A DNA stretch of 12,010 bases from Clostridia bacterium (GCA_024403005.1 JAKSSQ010000038.1:1-12010); one strand, 5' to 3'; positions 5,920 through 12,010 are shown, counted from the first letter of the stretch. Notes: generated by a model from the letters alone, not told the origin. Made by a program: numbers and translations.

Positions 5920-7428
5920 TTATCTCTTCTGGCCTGTACTTGCGTCCTTAAGGATTACGTCGTGTGCACCGCCTTCAACGATAGAAGTAGCGGATACTAA
6001 TGTAAGCTTTGCTTTCTTCTGCAGCTCGGGAATTGTGAGTGCGCCGCAGTTGCACATTGTTGAGCGAACCTTTGCGAGGGACATCTTTACGCCGTCCGCC
6101 AGGGAACCTGCATAGGGAACGTAGGAATCTACGCCTTCTTCGAAGGAGAGCTTGGAAGCTCCGCCCAGGTCGTATCTCTGCCAGTTGCGCGCTCTGTTGG
6201 AACCTTCGCCCCAGTATTCCTTTACGTAGGAACCGTTAACCATCAGCTTAGCTGTGGGGGATTCGTCGAATCTGGAGAAGTATCTGCCCAGCATCAGGAA
6301 GTCTGCGCCCATAGCCAGAGCTAAAGTCATGTGGTAGTCGTGTACGATACCGCCGTCGGAGCAGATGGGTACGTAAATACCTGTTTCTTCGAAGTATTCG
6401 TCTCTTGCCTTTGCTACGTCAATAACTGCTGTAGCCTGGCCTCGGCCGATACCCTTTGTTTCTCTTGTAATGCAGATGGAGCCGCCGCCGATACCGATCT
6501 TAACGAAGTCTGCGCCGCAGTCTGCCAGGAATCTGAAGCCTTCTGCGTCTACTACGTTGCCTGCGCCGACCTTTACGGTGTCGCCGTAGTGGTCTCTGAT
6601 CCACTTGATTGCGTTAGCCTGCCAAGCGCTGTAACCTTCGGAGGAGTCGAGGCAGAGGATGTCTACGCCTGCTTCTACCAGAGCGGGAACTCTTTCTGCA
6701 TAGTCTCTTGTATTGATACCTGCGCCAACAATGAATCTCTTGTGTTCGTCCAGGAGTTCGTCGGGGTTAGCCTTGTGGGAATCGTAGTCCTTGCGGAATA
6801 CGAAGGACTTAAGTCTGCCTGCTTCGTCGATGATGGGCAGTGCATTAAGCTTGTTGTCCCAGATAATGTCGTTAGCTTCGGAGAGGGAGATACCTTCCTT
6901 AGCGTAAACCAGTTCGGAGAAAGGTCTCATGAATTCCTTAACCTTTGTATCCAGAGACATTCTGCTTACTCTGTAGTCTCTGCTTGTAACGAGGCCTACT
7001 ACCTTGCCGTCTGCTGTTCCGTCTTCGGTAACAGCTGTTGTGGAGTGGCCTGTCTTTTCCTTGAGTTCAAGCAGGTCTGCCAGTGTAGCTTCGGGGGAAA
7101 TATTTGTATCGCTGGGAACGAAGCCTGCCTTGGAGTTCTTAACTCTTGCAACCATGGCTGCTTCGCTTTCGATGCTCTGAGAACCGTAGATGAAGGAGAT
7201 TCCGCCTTCCTTAGCCAGTGCAACTGCCAGTTTGTCTCCGGATACGGACTGCATGATAGCGGATACCATGGGGATGTTCATGGTAATCGCAGGTTCTTCT
7301 CCCTTGCGGAACTTGGTAATAGGTGTCTTTAAACTTACGTTTGCGGGGATGCAGTTCTCATCGGAATAACCGGGAACGAGCAGGTATTCACTGAAGGTAT
7401 GTGAAGGTTCACTATAATAAAATGCCAT
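5920..7428 (-). CDS. guaB: Inosine-5'-monophosphate dehydrogenase
   Basis: Oxidises IMP to XMP with NAD, the committed step of guanine nucleotide synthesis, in the cytosol. From ATG 7428 the protein is 502 residues, a usual IMPDH length. It has an N-terminal barrel part, a paired CBS module at about 104-220 (GLVTSRDYR, MRPF, NALPIIDEAG), the NAD-side LDSSEG at 260-265, the catalytic loop GGGSICITRE with Cys319, the IMP phosphate-binding SDGG (357-360), and a mobile flap with Arg418-Tyr419. The usual GVPQ following the Cys loop reads GRGQ (328-331), which together with the C-terminus points to a divergent bacterial IMPDH clade. A longer frame from GTG 7446 would include the AAGGAGG ribosome binding site itself, so ATG 7428 is the start. 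It has its own near-consensus promoter and a terminator. Confidence 0.96.
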   Translation of the reverse strand: MAFYYSEPSHTFSEYLLVPGYSDENCIPANVSLKTPITKFRKGEEPAITMNIPMVSAIMQSVSGDKLAVALAKEGGISFIYGSQSIESEAAMVARVKNSKAGFVPSDTNISPEATLADLLELKEKTGHSTTAVTEDGTADGKVVGLVTSRDYRVSRMSLDTKVKEFMRPFSELVYAKEGISLSEANDIIWDNKLNALPIIDEAGRLKSFVFRKDYDSHKANPDELLDEHKRFIVGAGINTRDYAERVPALVEAGVDILCLDSSEGYSAWQANAIKWIRDHYGDTVKVGAGNVVDAEGFRFLADCGADFVKIGIGGGSICITRETKGIGRGQATAVIDVAKARDEYFEETGIYVPICSDGGIVHDYHMTLALAMGADFLMLGRYFSRFDESPTAKLMVNGSYVKEYWGEGSNRARNWQRYDLGGASKLSFEEGVDSYVPYAGSLADGVKMSLAKVRSTMCNCGALTIPELQKKAKLTLVSATSIVEGGAHDVILKDASTGQKR

Positions 7429-7475
7429 GGGTCCTCCTTCTTTCACAGCGCAAAATTTGAAAAACTATAAAGAAT

Positions 7476-7504
7476 ATTTTATAACTACGGGGTTATAGTG
7501 TCAA
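7476..7504 (-). promoter_or_regulatory. Strong SigA promoter of guaB
   Basis: On the minus strand a perfect TTGACA (7499-7504) is followed after exactly 17 bases by TAAAAT (7476-7481). It gives a leader of about 40 bases before the guaB ATG. The -35 begins six bases after the stop codon of the upstream vanY-like gene. Confidence 0.85.
7480..7497. repeat. Inverted repeat in the guaB promoter spacer
   Basis: TATAAC (7480-7485) and GTTATA (7492-7497) are perfect inverted arms with a six-base TACGGG centre. They fill the spacer between the -35 and -10 of the guaB promoter. This is where a repressor dimer would block RNA polymerase, so it is a candidate operator. AT-rich arms of six bases can arise by chance. 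Confidence 0.4.
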
Positions 7505-7509
7505 CGCAA

Positions 7510-8289
7510 TTAGTCCACCATTCCCAGATATTCTTCCAGCGTAAGGTTATTTTCGTACATGTATGCTGCAACTTCCAGGCCTACGTAGCGGATGTGCCAG
7601 GATTCGTAAATGTAGCCTGTAATATCTGTTTTATCTGCCGGATATCTTAAGATAAATCCGTATTTCCAGCTGTTGTTTGCAATCCATTCAGCTTCTTTGG
7701 AACCGTTGAAGGATGTAAGGCCCCTGCCCCTTACACCTACGTCGCAGCACCAGCCTGTCTGGTGTTCGCTCTGGCCGGGCTTTGCGCTGTACGTATTGGC
7801 TTCAGCCTCGCCGTGCTTTGCTGCGTAGCTGTCGAACAGGCTCTTCTGGTAGTTGTAGGATCTGTAGCCTGTGCGCATTACGATGTTGTAGCCGTCCTCT
7901 CTGGAGGCAGCTGCCAGAACTTCGAAAGCGTCTGCTGCAGTCTTGCGCATCATCTTGGTTTCCTTGTTTCCGACATCCGGGTCGCAGGTCGTTACGGTGA
8001 CCAAATCATCGGCCTTGTAGTTTTCCGTAACGTGGAACTTCTTGTTTACCAGAACCAGGTAGTCTTCGTCTGCAGAGCTTAAAGGATAAGCGGTCCTTGC
8101 AGTTGTGGTCGTGGGCAGAGCAGGTTCTTCGGGTTCTTCCGGCTCCTGCGGTTCTGCCGGCTGGTCCACAGGCGGCTTTGCAGGGTTTGGATTGCTTCCG
8201 GAATTCTTATTGGGCTTTCCGCAGCCCATCATGAGTAGCGAAAATACAAGCACCATTATTAATATTGTAAGCGTCTTTTTAGATCTCAT
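7510..8289 (-). CDS. D-alanyl-D-alanine carboxypeptidase lipoprotein (VanY / peptidase M15B family)
   Basis: 259 residues. The N-terminus is a lipoprotein signal: basic start, hydrophobic core and LLMMGC, with Cys23 as the expected lipidated residue (the lipobox is slightly atypical, with Met at -3). A Pro/Glu-rich spacer (about 36-58) separates the membrane anchor from the M15B zinc peptidase domain. Zinc ligands are His176 and Asp183 (SEHQTGWCCD) and His232 (ESWHIRYVG), with Glu229 as catalytic base. The upstream substrate-binding stretch RTGYRSYNYQ is typical. Such enzymes trim the terminal D-Ala of peptidoglycan stem peptides on the outer face of the membrane. No vanR/S/H/A genes are nearby, so this looks like housekeeping wall trimming rather than glycopeptide resistance. 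AAGGGG precedes the ATG. No terminator separates it from guaB. Confidence 0.92.
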   Translation of the reverse strand: MRSKKTLTILIMVLVFSLLMMGCGKPNKNSGSNPNPAKPPVDQPAEPQEPEEPEEPALPTTTTARTAYPLSSADEDYLVLVNKKFHVTENYKADDLVTVTTCDPDVGNKETKMMRKTAADAFEVLAAASREDGYNIVMRTGYRSYNYQKSLFDSYAAKHGEAEANTYSAKPGQSEHQTGWCCDVGVRGRGLTSFNGSKEAEWIANNSWKYGFILRYPADKTDITGYIYESWHIRYVGLEVAAYMYENNLTLEEYLGMVD

Positions 8290-8314
8290 AAGAGTCCCCT
8301 TTCTTTATCTGTTT

Positions 8315-8323
8315 ATTATAGCA
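8315..8323 (-). promoter_or_regulatory. Extended -10 promoter of the vanY-like gene
   Basis: On the minus strand TATAAT (8315-8320) is preceded by TGC (8321-8323), an extended -10. No good -35 is seen at the usual distance. It lies 25 bases before the ATG at 8289. The gene is divergent from the glycine operon. Confidence 0.65.
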
Positions 8324-8386
8324 TAATTTGAGGAATGAGTTGATTGGATTCACGAAGCGGATTCCGTAAATAATTCAGATAATAAA

Positions 8387-8404
8387 CAGGTTAACCGCAG
8401 GTTA
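8387..8404. repeat. Direct repeat CAGGTTA, 11-base period, upstream of the glycine operon promoter
   Basis: CAGGTTA occurs at 8387-8393 and again at 8398-8404, one helical turn apart. The first copy lies within the palindrome GGTTAACC (8389-8396). The second copy ends 17 bases before the -35. Same-face repeats in that position are typical of activator sites, but no regulator can be named. The rest of the 8324-8421 gap is AT-rich, with no gene seen. Confidence 0.3.
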
Positions 8405-8415
8405 TATGTGTTTTC

Positions 8416-8469
8416 GCAATATTGACACGCCATTATTATTGTGTTAAATTAACAATAATTCAATATCGC
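8416..8469. repeat. Nested inverted repeats over the glycine operon promoter
   Basis: The inner pair is ATTATT-GT-GTTAA (8435-8447) against TTAACAATAAT (8449-8459). It forms an 11-bp inverted repeat with a two-base bulge that covers the -10 and start site. The outer pair is GCAATATTGA (8416-8425) against TCAATATCGC (8460-8469), ten bases with one mismatch, and it covers the -35. The region may be a repressor operator in addition to the riboswitch. Confidence 0.4.
8422..8450 (+). promoter_or_regulatory. SigA promoter of the glycine-riboswitch operon
   Basis: A perfect TTGACA (8422-8427), a 17-base spacer, and TAAATT (8445-8450) preceded by TGT (extended -10). Transcription would start near 8456-8458, giving a leader of about 220 bases before the first gene. 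The -10 lies in a long inverted repeat. Confidence 0.75.
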
Positions 8470-8476
8470 CAAAGAT

Positions 8477-8588
8477 GCTGCAGGAATGCAAAGACCGGCA
8501 GCGGAGGAACTCTGGAGAATCCCTTAAATGGGTACCGAAGGTGCAAGGATTTTACGATCCGAATCTCTCAGGTAAAAGGACAGAACAA
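8477..8588 (+). promoter_or_regulatory. Glycine riboswitch, single aptamer with upstream accessory stem
   Basis: The conserved glycine-aptamer core is present in order. P1 strand TCTG (8511-8514) pairs with CAGA (8581-8584), and P2 strand GAGA (8515-8518) pairs with TCTC (about 8564-8569). A CCC/GGG helix (8521-8523 with 8530-8532) precedes the signature CCGAAGGTGCAA (8535-8546). A GGAT/ATCC hairpin (8547-8560) follows, and then the signature AATCTCTCAGGTAAAAGGAC (8562-8581). Only one aptamer is seen. Just upstream, GCTGC (8477-8481) and GCAGC (8498-8502) form a stem that could be the reduced 'ghost' partner found with singlet glycine riboswitches. The RNA lies in the leader of the following three-gene operon and ends at an intrinsic terminator. 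Whether glycine turns expression on or off cannot be decided by eye. Confidence 0.9.
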
Positions 8589-8598
8589 TGTAAAGCAG

Positions 8599-8647
8599 TT
8601 GCTGAAGCCTTATCCGGAATTATTGGTATTGGTATCAGCAATTTTTT
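8599..8647 (+). terminator. Riboswitch expression-platform terminator
   Basis: TTGCTGA-A-GCC (8599-8609) pairs with GGT-A-TCAGCAA (8631-8641) across one A/A mismatch, with a large loop, and six T follow (8642-8647). It lies between the aptamer and the first gene of the operon, 28 bases before its start codon, so it is a conditional terminator rather than the end of a gene. Confidence 0.8.
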
Positions 8648-8675
8648 AATTATCTTAACTCAGGAGAACTACCTA

Positions 8676-9398
8676 ATGGACAACTTGCAAATTTCCAACC
8701 AGCCGATAATGTGGGTGCTGTGCGGCATTACAGTACTCGTAGCGGCTATCCAGACAGTCCTTTTTATAAGGCTGGCTAAGAAGACTTCCAAAGAAGTTGA
8801 ACTCAACCCCGAAATCCCAAACAAAGCATTTAAAATCGGTCTTATTTCCGCAATCGGACCCGCTGCCGGCGTATTTATCGTAATGGTTGGCCTCATGGCT
8901 GCCATCGGCGGACCCATGAGCTGGATGAGACTTTCCATAATCGGTGCAGCTGCTACAGAACTGGCAGCCGCAACAAACGGTGCAACAGCTGCCGGAGTTA
9001 CTTTCGGCGGAGAAGGCTACACCCTTACAATTCTGGCCGTTTCCTGGTTTGCAATGGCTCTTAACGGCGCAGGCTGGCTCATCTGCACAGGCCTGTTCAC
9101 CCCCAGCCTCGAAAAGCTCCGCGACAAGATGTCCGGCGGAGACATGGGCTGGCTCGGCGCAATGTCCGCAGCCTGCTCCATCGGTATCTTCGGCTACCTG
9201 AACGCAAACTCAATGGTTGCAAAAGGACCTTCCATTAATATTCCGACCACAGCTGCAGTCCTTGCAGCAGCTCTGTCCATGATGTTCATCGGCAAAGTAA
9301 TTACGCCGAAGCATCCCAGACTTGCAGAATATTCCCTCGGTATTGCCATGATTATCGGGATTATCGCAGGAATCGTCGTAGAAGGCATTACAGCTTAG
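8676..9398 (+). CDS. DUF5058-like integral membrane protein, putative transporter subunit
   Basis: 240 residues from the ATG at 8676, which has AGGAG at 8662-8666. The same frame is open back to 8475, but that extension would translate the riboswitch and terminator and is not real. About seven membrane segments are visible (roughly 11-34, 47-72, 78-95, 112-138, 153-172, 185-205 and 215-237), with Gly/Ala-rich helices such as IGAAATELAAATNGATAAG. The sequence resembles the DUF5058 family, whose function is unknown, by recollection rather than by search. It is followed after 10 bases by a second small membrane protein and then a hydrolase, all behind a glycine riboswitch. A role in moving glycine or a glycine-containing compound is inferred from that context. 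No soluble domain or nucleotide-binding motif is present. Confidence 0.82.
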   Translation: MDNLQISNQPIMWVLCGITVLVAAIQTVLFIRLAKKTSKEVELNPEIPNKAFKIGLISAIGPAAGVFIVMVGLMAAIGGPMSWMRLSIIGAAATELAAATNGATAAGVTFGGEGYTLTILAVSWFAMALNGAGWLICTGLFTPSLEKLRDKMSGGDMGWLGAMSAACSIGIFGYLNANSMVAKGPSINIPTTAAVLAAALSMMFIGKVITPKHPRLAEYSLGIAMIIGIIAGIVVEGITA

Positions 9399-9408
9399 GA
9401 GGACAGAC

Positions 9409-10080
9409 ATGAACTATATGGATTTATGGAAAAAAGCGTGCATTAAAATCGGTACGCCCACAAACTTAATCGCAGCATTTACAGCTTTTATACCGGTGCT
9501 CTACCTCTGCATCCACTATAACTGCTGGCCCGACGTTTCTTTAATTTTAAGCGCATGGGGCCTTACACTCGTAGCATTCGGTGCGTTTTACATCGTTGAA
9601 CCCGTATCCTACTACGCAGCTCTGGGCATGTCCGGCACATATTTAAGCTTCCTTTCCGGCAACATCGGAAACATGCGCGTGCCCTGCGCTTCCCTCGCTC
9701 TGGACGTTACAGACAGCGAATCCGGCACACTGCAGGCAGAAATCGTTTCTACAATGGCTATCTGCGGCTCCATCGTTACAAACCTTATCGCAACAACTCT
9801 CGCAGCTTTCGTCGGATCTGCTATCGTAGCAATTCTGCCCCTGGTTATCAAGACAGGCCTGCAGTCCTACGCATCCGCAGCCATCTTCGGCGCTACTTTC
9901 GGAAACTTCTCCTTAAAGCAGCCCAAGCTGGCAATCTTCGGCATCGGCATCCCCGTAATCTGCAAGATTCTTACAAGTTACATCGGAATTCCGGCATGGC
10001 TCATCATCGTACTTTCCGTATTCGGAACAGTAGGTATCGCAAGAATTTTCTACACAAAGGCAAAGAAGGCTGCAGCTTAA
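9409..10080 (+). CDS. Small integral membrane protein, putative partner of the DUF5058-like protein
   Basis: 223 residues with about six hydrophobic segments (roughly 16-36, 43-63, 68-90, 117-150, 162-182 and 188-210) and a basic C-terminal tail (YTKAKKAAA). I do not recognise a characterised family. The stretch between the third and fourth segments (GMSGTYLSFLSGNIGNMRVPCASLALDVTDSE) contains conserved-looking Gly, Asn and Pro residues and could form a substrate pore or re-entrant loop. The ribosome binding site TAGGAGG overlaps the stop codon of the preceding gene, and the gap is only 10 bases. The two products are therefore translationally coupled and probably form one complex in fixed ratio. 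The two-subunit transporter idea is an inference from size, topology and coupling; a channel is an alternative. Confidence 0.75.
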   Translation: MNYMDLWKKACIKIGTPTNLIAAFTAFIPVLYLCIHYNCWPDVSLILSAWGLTLVAFGAFYIVEPVSYYAALGMSGTYLSFLSGNIGNMRVPCASLALDVTDSESGTLQAEIVSTMAICGSIVTNLIATTLAAFVGSAIVAILPLVIKTGLQSYASAAIFGATFGNFSLKQPKLAIFGIGIPVICKILTSYIGIPAWLIIVLSVFGTVGIARIFYTKAKKAAA

Positions 10081-10124
10081 GAACTTCGCAGCACACGATA
10101 TATATTTAAAAGAAAGGATTTACT

Positions 10125-11300
10125 ATGTTCGCAACTGAATGCAAAGAAATGCAGGAATACCTGGTATCCATGCGCAGAGAACTCCACCAGATCCCCGAAT
10201 TAGGCAAGGATCTGCCCCAGACTCAGGCTTACGTTACAAAGAAGCTGGACGAATACGGAATCGAATACACACTTAACAAGGGTGACTCCGGCATCATCGC
10301 ATACATTAACAAGGGCAAGGAAGGTAAGTGCGTTGCGCTCAGAGCCGATATGGATGCTCTGCCCATTAAGGAAGAAACAGGCGCTCCCTACGCTTCTACC
10401 AACGGCTGCATGCATGCGTGCGGTCACGATACCCATACAACAATGCTCCTTGGTGCTGCAAAAGTTCTCCAGGCACACAAGGCCGAATTAAAGGGCGAAG
10501 TTCGCTTTATCTTCCAGACTGCAGAAGAACTGGCCAAGGGTTCCCAGGTTATGCTGGACAACGGCGCCATGGAAGGCGTAGATGCAGTATTCGGAACACA
10601 CATCGGCTGCATCATAAGCAAGGACATCCCCTCCGGCACAGTTATTGTAACACCCGGCCCCGTTATGGCTTCCTACGACAGATTCGTAATTAAGGTTAAG
10701 GGCACAGGCTGCCACGGCTCCACTCCGGAAAAGGGCGTTGACCCCATCAACATCGCAGCACACATCGTAGTTGCTCTGCAGACAATTAATGCAAGAGAAA
10801 TCGCAGGAAACCTGCCCAACGTTATTACAATCGGCAAGATCCACGGAGGTTCCCAGTACAACATTATTCCCGGCGAAGTTGAAATCGAAGGTACAACAAG
10901 AGCTCTGTCCGAAGAAGTTCGCCAGAAGCTTTCAAAGAGAATCGAAGAAATCTCCAGCGGCATCGCAGCAGCTTTCGGCGGCGAAGTTGAATATGAAATG
11001 GACTGGGGTGCACCCGCAGTTATCAACAACGACGAAATGGCAGCTTTCGCAGCTGAATGCGCTAAGGAAGTTGCAGGCGAAGACATGGTTATTACCCGCG
11101 TTGAATCGCCCAACATGGGCGGCGAAGACTTCGCATGCTACCTCAACGAAGTTCCCGGCGCTTTCATGTTCCTGAGCTCCGCAGACCACGAACTGGGTAC
11201 AGATATCGCTCACCACAACAGCAAGTTCAACGTAGACGAAAAGGTATTCTGGGAAGGCTCCGCAGTATTCGTAAATATCGCAGAAAAGTTCCTGAAGTAA
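10125..11300 (+). CDS. M20 family metallo-amidohydrolase (M20D-type, hippurate / N-acyl amino acid hydrolase-like)
   Basis: 391 residues, the usual length of M20D amidohydrolases. These cytosolic two-metal enzymes cleave an amide to release an amino acid. The motifs run ADMDALP (75-80), MHACGHDTH with metal ligands Cys99 and His101 (96-104), QTAEE with the catalytic/metal Glu pair 134-135, GTHIG with His159, the dimerisation domain with GCHGSTPEKGVDP (195-207), GGEDFACY (332-339) and HHNSKF with His363/His364. Relatives hydrolyse hippurate (N-benzoylglycine), other N-acyl amino acids, or auxin conjugates. The glycine riboswitch upstream makes a glycine conjugate or glycyl peptide an attractive substrate, but this is inference. 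AAAGGA lies seven bases before the ATG. There is no signal peptide. It is the last gene of the operon, 44 bases after the preceding stop. Confidence 0.92.
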   Translation: MFATECKEMQEYLVSMRRELHQIPELGKDLPQTQAYVTKKLDEYGIEYTLNKGDSGIIAYINKGKEGKCVALRADMDALPIKEETGAPYASTNGCMHACGHDTHTTMLLGAAKVLQAHKAELKGEVRFIFQTAEELAKGSQVMLDNGAMEGVDAVFGTHIGCIISKDIPSGTVIVTPGPVMASYDRFVIKVKGTGCHGSTPEKGVDPINIAAHIVVALQTINAREIAGNLPNVITIGKIHGGSQYNIIPGEVEIEGTTRALSEEVRQKLSKRIEEISSGIAAAFGGEVEYEMDWGAPAVINNDEMAAFAAECAKEVAGEDMVITRVESPNMGGEDFACYLNEVPGAFMFLSSADHELGTDIAHHNSKFNVDEKVFWEGSAVFVNIAEKFLK

Positions 11301-11310
11301 AGACTTTTGG

Positions 11311-11330
11311 CAAATAAGCACAAATAAGCA
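11311..11330. repeat. Perfect 10-base tandem duplication
   Basis: CAAATAAGCA occurs twice back to back, 10 bases after the M20 stop codon and just before the terminator. It is probably a small slippage duplication; no function is apparent. Confidence 0.6.
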
Positions 11331-11334
11331 ATAG

Positions 11335-11362
11335 AAAAGACGGGTTTTAAACCCGTCTTTTT
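11335..11362 (+). terminator. Bidirectional Rho-independent terminator between the M20 gene and putP
   Basis: AAAAGACGGG (11335-11344) pairs with CCCGTCTTTT (11352-11361), with further TTT/AAA pairing inside. The T run on the plus strand ends the glycine operon. The mirror T run on the minus strand (TTTTCT) can end the convergent putP transcript. Confidence 0.92.
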
Positions 11363-11376
11363 GTTATGTTTTTAGT

Positions 11377-11455
11377 TTTGGGAGCTGGGCCGCTTGGGGA
11401 ACTGGCCGCAGGTGCGGATTTGCGGGGCTGAGCCCATGCGTAGGGTCACGCTCAA
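11377..11455. repeat. GC-rich intergenic segment between convergent genes
   Basis: About 80 bases of GC-rich DNA between the shared terminator and the putP stop. It contains GGCCGC twice (11388-11393 offset region and again near 11404) and a tight GGGCT-G-AGCCC inverted repeat. No reading frame with a ribosome binding site is seen. Its composition resembles the segment at 951-1006, but I could not align the two convincingly. Confidence 0.25.
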
Positions 11456-11458
11456 AAC

Positions 11459-12010
11459 TTAATCGTTAATAGAAATAGCCTTGTCGAAGATGTCTGTAAC
11501 GGCCTTGTCCGGTTCTTCTGTGGCCAGAGTGCATGCGATTGCTGCAATTCCGCCGCATACAAAGCCGGGGAGGATTTCGTAGATTCCTGTGCCGGAAGCC
11601 AGCAGGAGCCATGCGATGTCCACAGCTGCACCGACTACTACGCCTGCGCAGGCACCCTTGTAGTTAAAGCGTCTCCAGAAGAGAGAAAGGAGAACTACCG
11701 GGCCGAAAGCTGCACCGAAGATGCCCCATGCGTTTTCTACCATGTTCATGATTGCCTGAGCGCCGCTTCCCTTGGACGATGCGATAAAGTAGGCGATTAC
11801 AGATATTACAACTACTGCGATTCTGCCGACCCAGAGTACTTCCTTGTCGGAAGCGTCCTTGCGGATTAAGGGCTGGTACAGGTCGGAAGTAAAGGAGCTG
11901 GAAGCTACGAGAAGCTGGGAGTCTGCAGTGGAAACGGATGCAGCCATAATAGCAGCCAGCAGGAAGCCTGCGATTGCGGGCGGGAAGAACTTTCTTGCCA
12001 TTACGATGAA
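11459..12010 (-). CDS. putP: Sodium/proline symporter (PutP family), C-terminal part (partial)
   Basis: The minus-strand frame is open from the window edge to a TAA at 11459-11461, giving 183 residues of the C-terminal third. It matches PutP of the SSS (SLC5-like) family. The diagnostic stretch is AASVSTADSQLLVASSSFTSDLY, where PutP has Ser/Thr residues of the sodium site. It is followed by WVGRIAVVV, the segment ENAWGIFGAAFGPVVLLSLFWRR, and the penultimate helices ending in IYEILPGFVCGG. PutP takes up proline with sodium across the cytoplasmic membrane. The N-terminal membrane segments and the start lie outside the window. The visible part of the gene is intact. It is convergent with the glycine operon and likely uses the shared bidirectional terminator. 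Confidence 0.93.
   Translation of the reverse strand, partial: FIVMARKFFPPAIAGFLLAAIMAASVSTADSQLLVASSSFTSDLYQPLIRKDASDKEVLWVGRIAVVVISVIAYFIASSKGSGAQAIMNMVENAWGIFGAAFGPVVLLSLFWRRFNYKGACAGVVVGAAVDIAWLLLASGTGIYEILPGFVCGGIAAIACTLATEEPDKAVTDIFDKAISIND

Noticed and set aside
6331..7332. Long open frame on the plus strand antisense to guaB (about 333 codons)
   Set aside because: It is a composition shadow of guaB: Cys/Val-rich low-complexity translation, no ribosome binding site, no domain.
7429..7446. GTG start for guaB at 7446
   Set aside because: The six extra codons contain the AAGGAGG ribosome binding site itself, which serves the ATG at 7428.
7510..8289. Vancomycin-resistance vanY gene
   Set aside because: The M15B domain is right, but no van regulatory or ligase genes are nearby and such carboxypeptidases are common housekeeping lipoproteins.
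8475..8675. N-terminal extension of the DUF5058-like protein reading through the leader
   Set aside because: The extension would translate the glycine aptamer and its terminator, and has no ribosome binding site. ATG 8676 with AGGAG upstream restores a normal membrane protein N-terminus.

Overview
The window looks like a chromosomal segment of a Gram-positive-type, probably anaerobic Bacillota (Clostridia) genome. The reasons are strong AGGAGG-type ribosome binding sites, many Rho-independent terminators, canonical SigA-type promoters, a VanY-like lipoprotein, a glycine riboswitch, and moderate GC content with C/G-ending codons. A family such as Anaerovoracaceae would fit, but the sequence alone does not settle the taxon. 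There are 11 protein genes (two cut by the window edges), no tRNA or rRNA, no CRISPR array and no recognisable insertion sequence.

Layout. (1) 1-950, plus strand: the end of an ABC permease, overlapping by one base with its ATPase, then a strong terminator. (2) 1047-1835, plus: a stand-alone short-chain dehydrogenase with its own candidate promoter. Back-to-back terminators separate it from (3) 1921-8289, minus strand. In transcription order this run holds a VanY-like carboxypeptidase lipoprotein, guaB (IMP dehydrogenase), a signal-peptide protein with a bactofilin-like segment and a multi-TM C-terminus, an HD-GYP/PAS/GGDEF cyclic-di-GMP protein, and a patatin-like phospholipase. Terminators and promoters divide the run into at least three transcription units: vanY/guaB, the bactofilin-like gene, and the c-di-GMP gene with patatin. 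(4) 8422-11362, plus: a promoter, a single-aptamer glycine riboswitch with an intrinsic terminator, then a three-gene operon of a DUF5058-like membrane protein, a second small membrane protein, and an M20 amidohydrolase. (5) 11459-12010, minus: the C-terminal third of a PutP-type sodium/proline symporter, convergent with (4) and sharing a bidirectional terminator.

The most interesting unit is (4). The leader carries the conserved core of a glycine aptamer. It controls two membrane proteins of unknown function that look like a two-subunit transporter, plus a peptidase-like hydrolase of the family that includes hippurate (N-benzoylglycine) hydrolases. The working hypothesis is a glycine-sensing module that moves glycine or a glycine conjugate across the membrane and releases glycine from it. 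The extended reading frame that runs through the riboswitch is an artefact; translation most likely begins at 8676.

Limits: all calls come from reading the sequence by eye. No alignment, fold or database search was run. Substrates of the ABC transporter, the dehydrogenase and the M20 hydrolase are not determined by the sequence.
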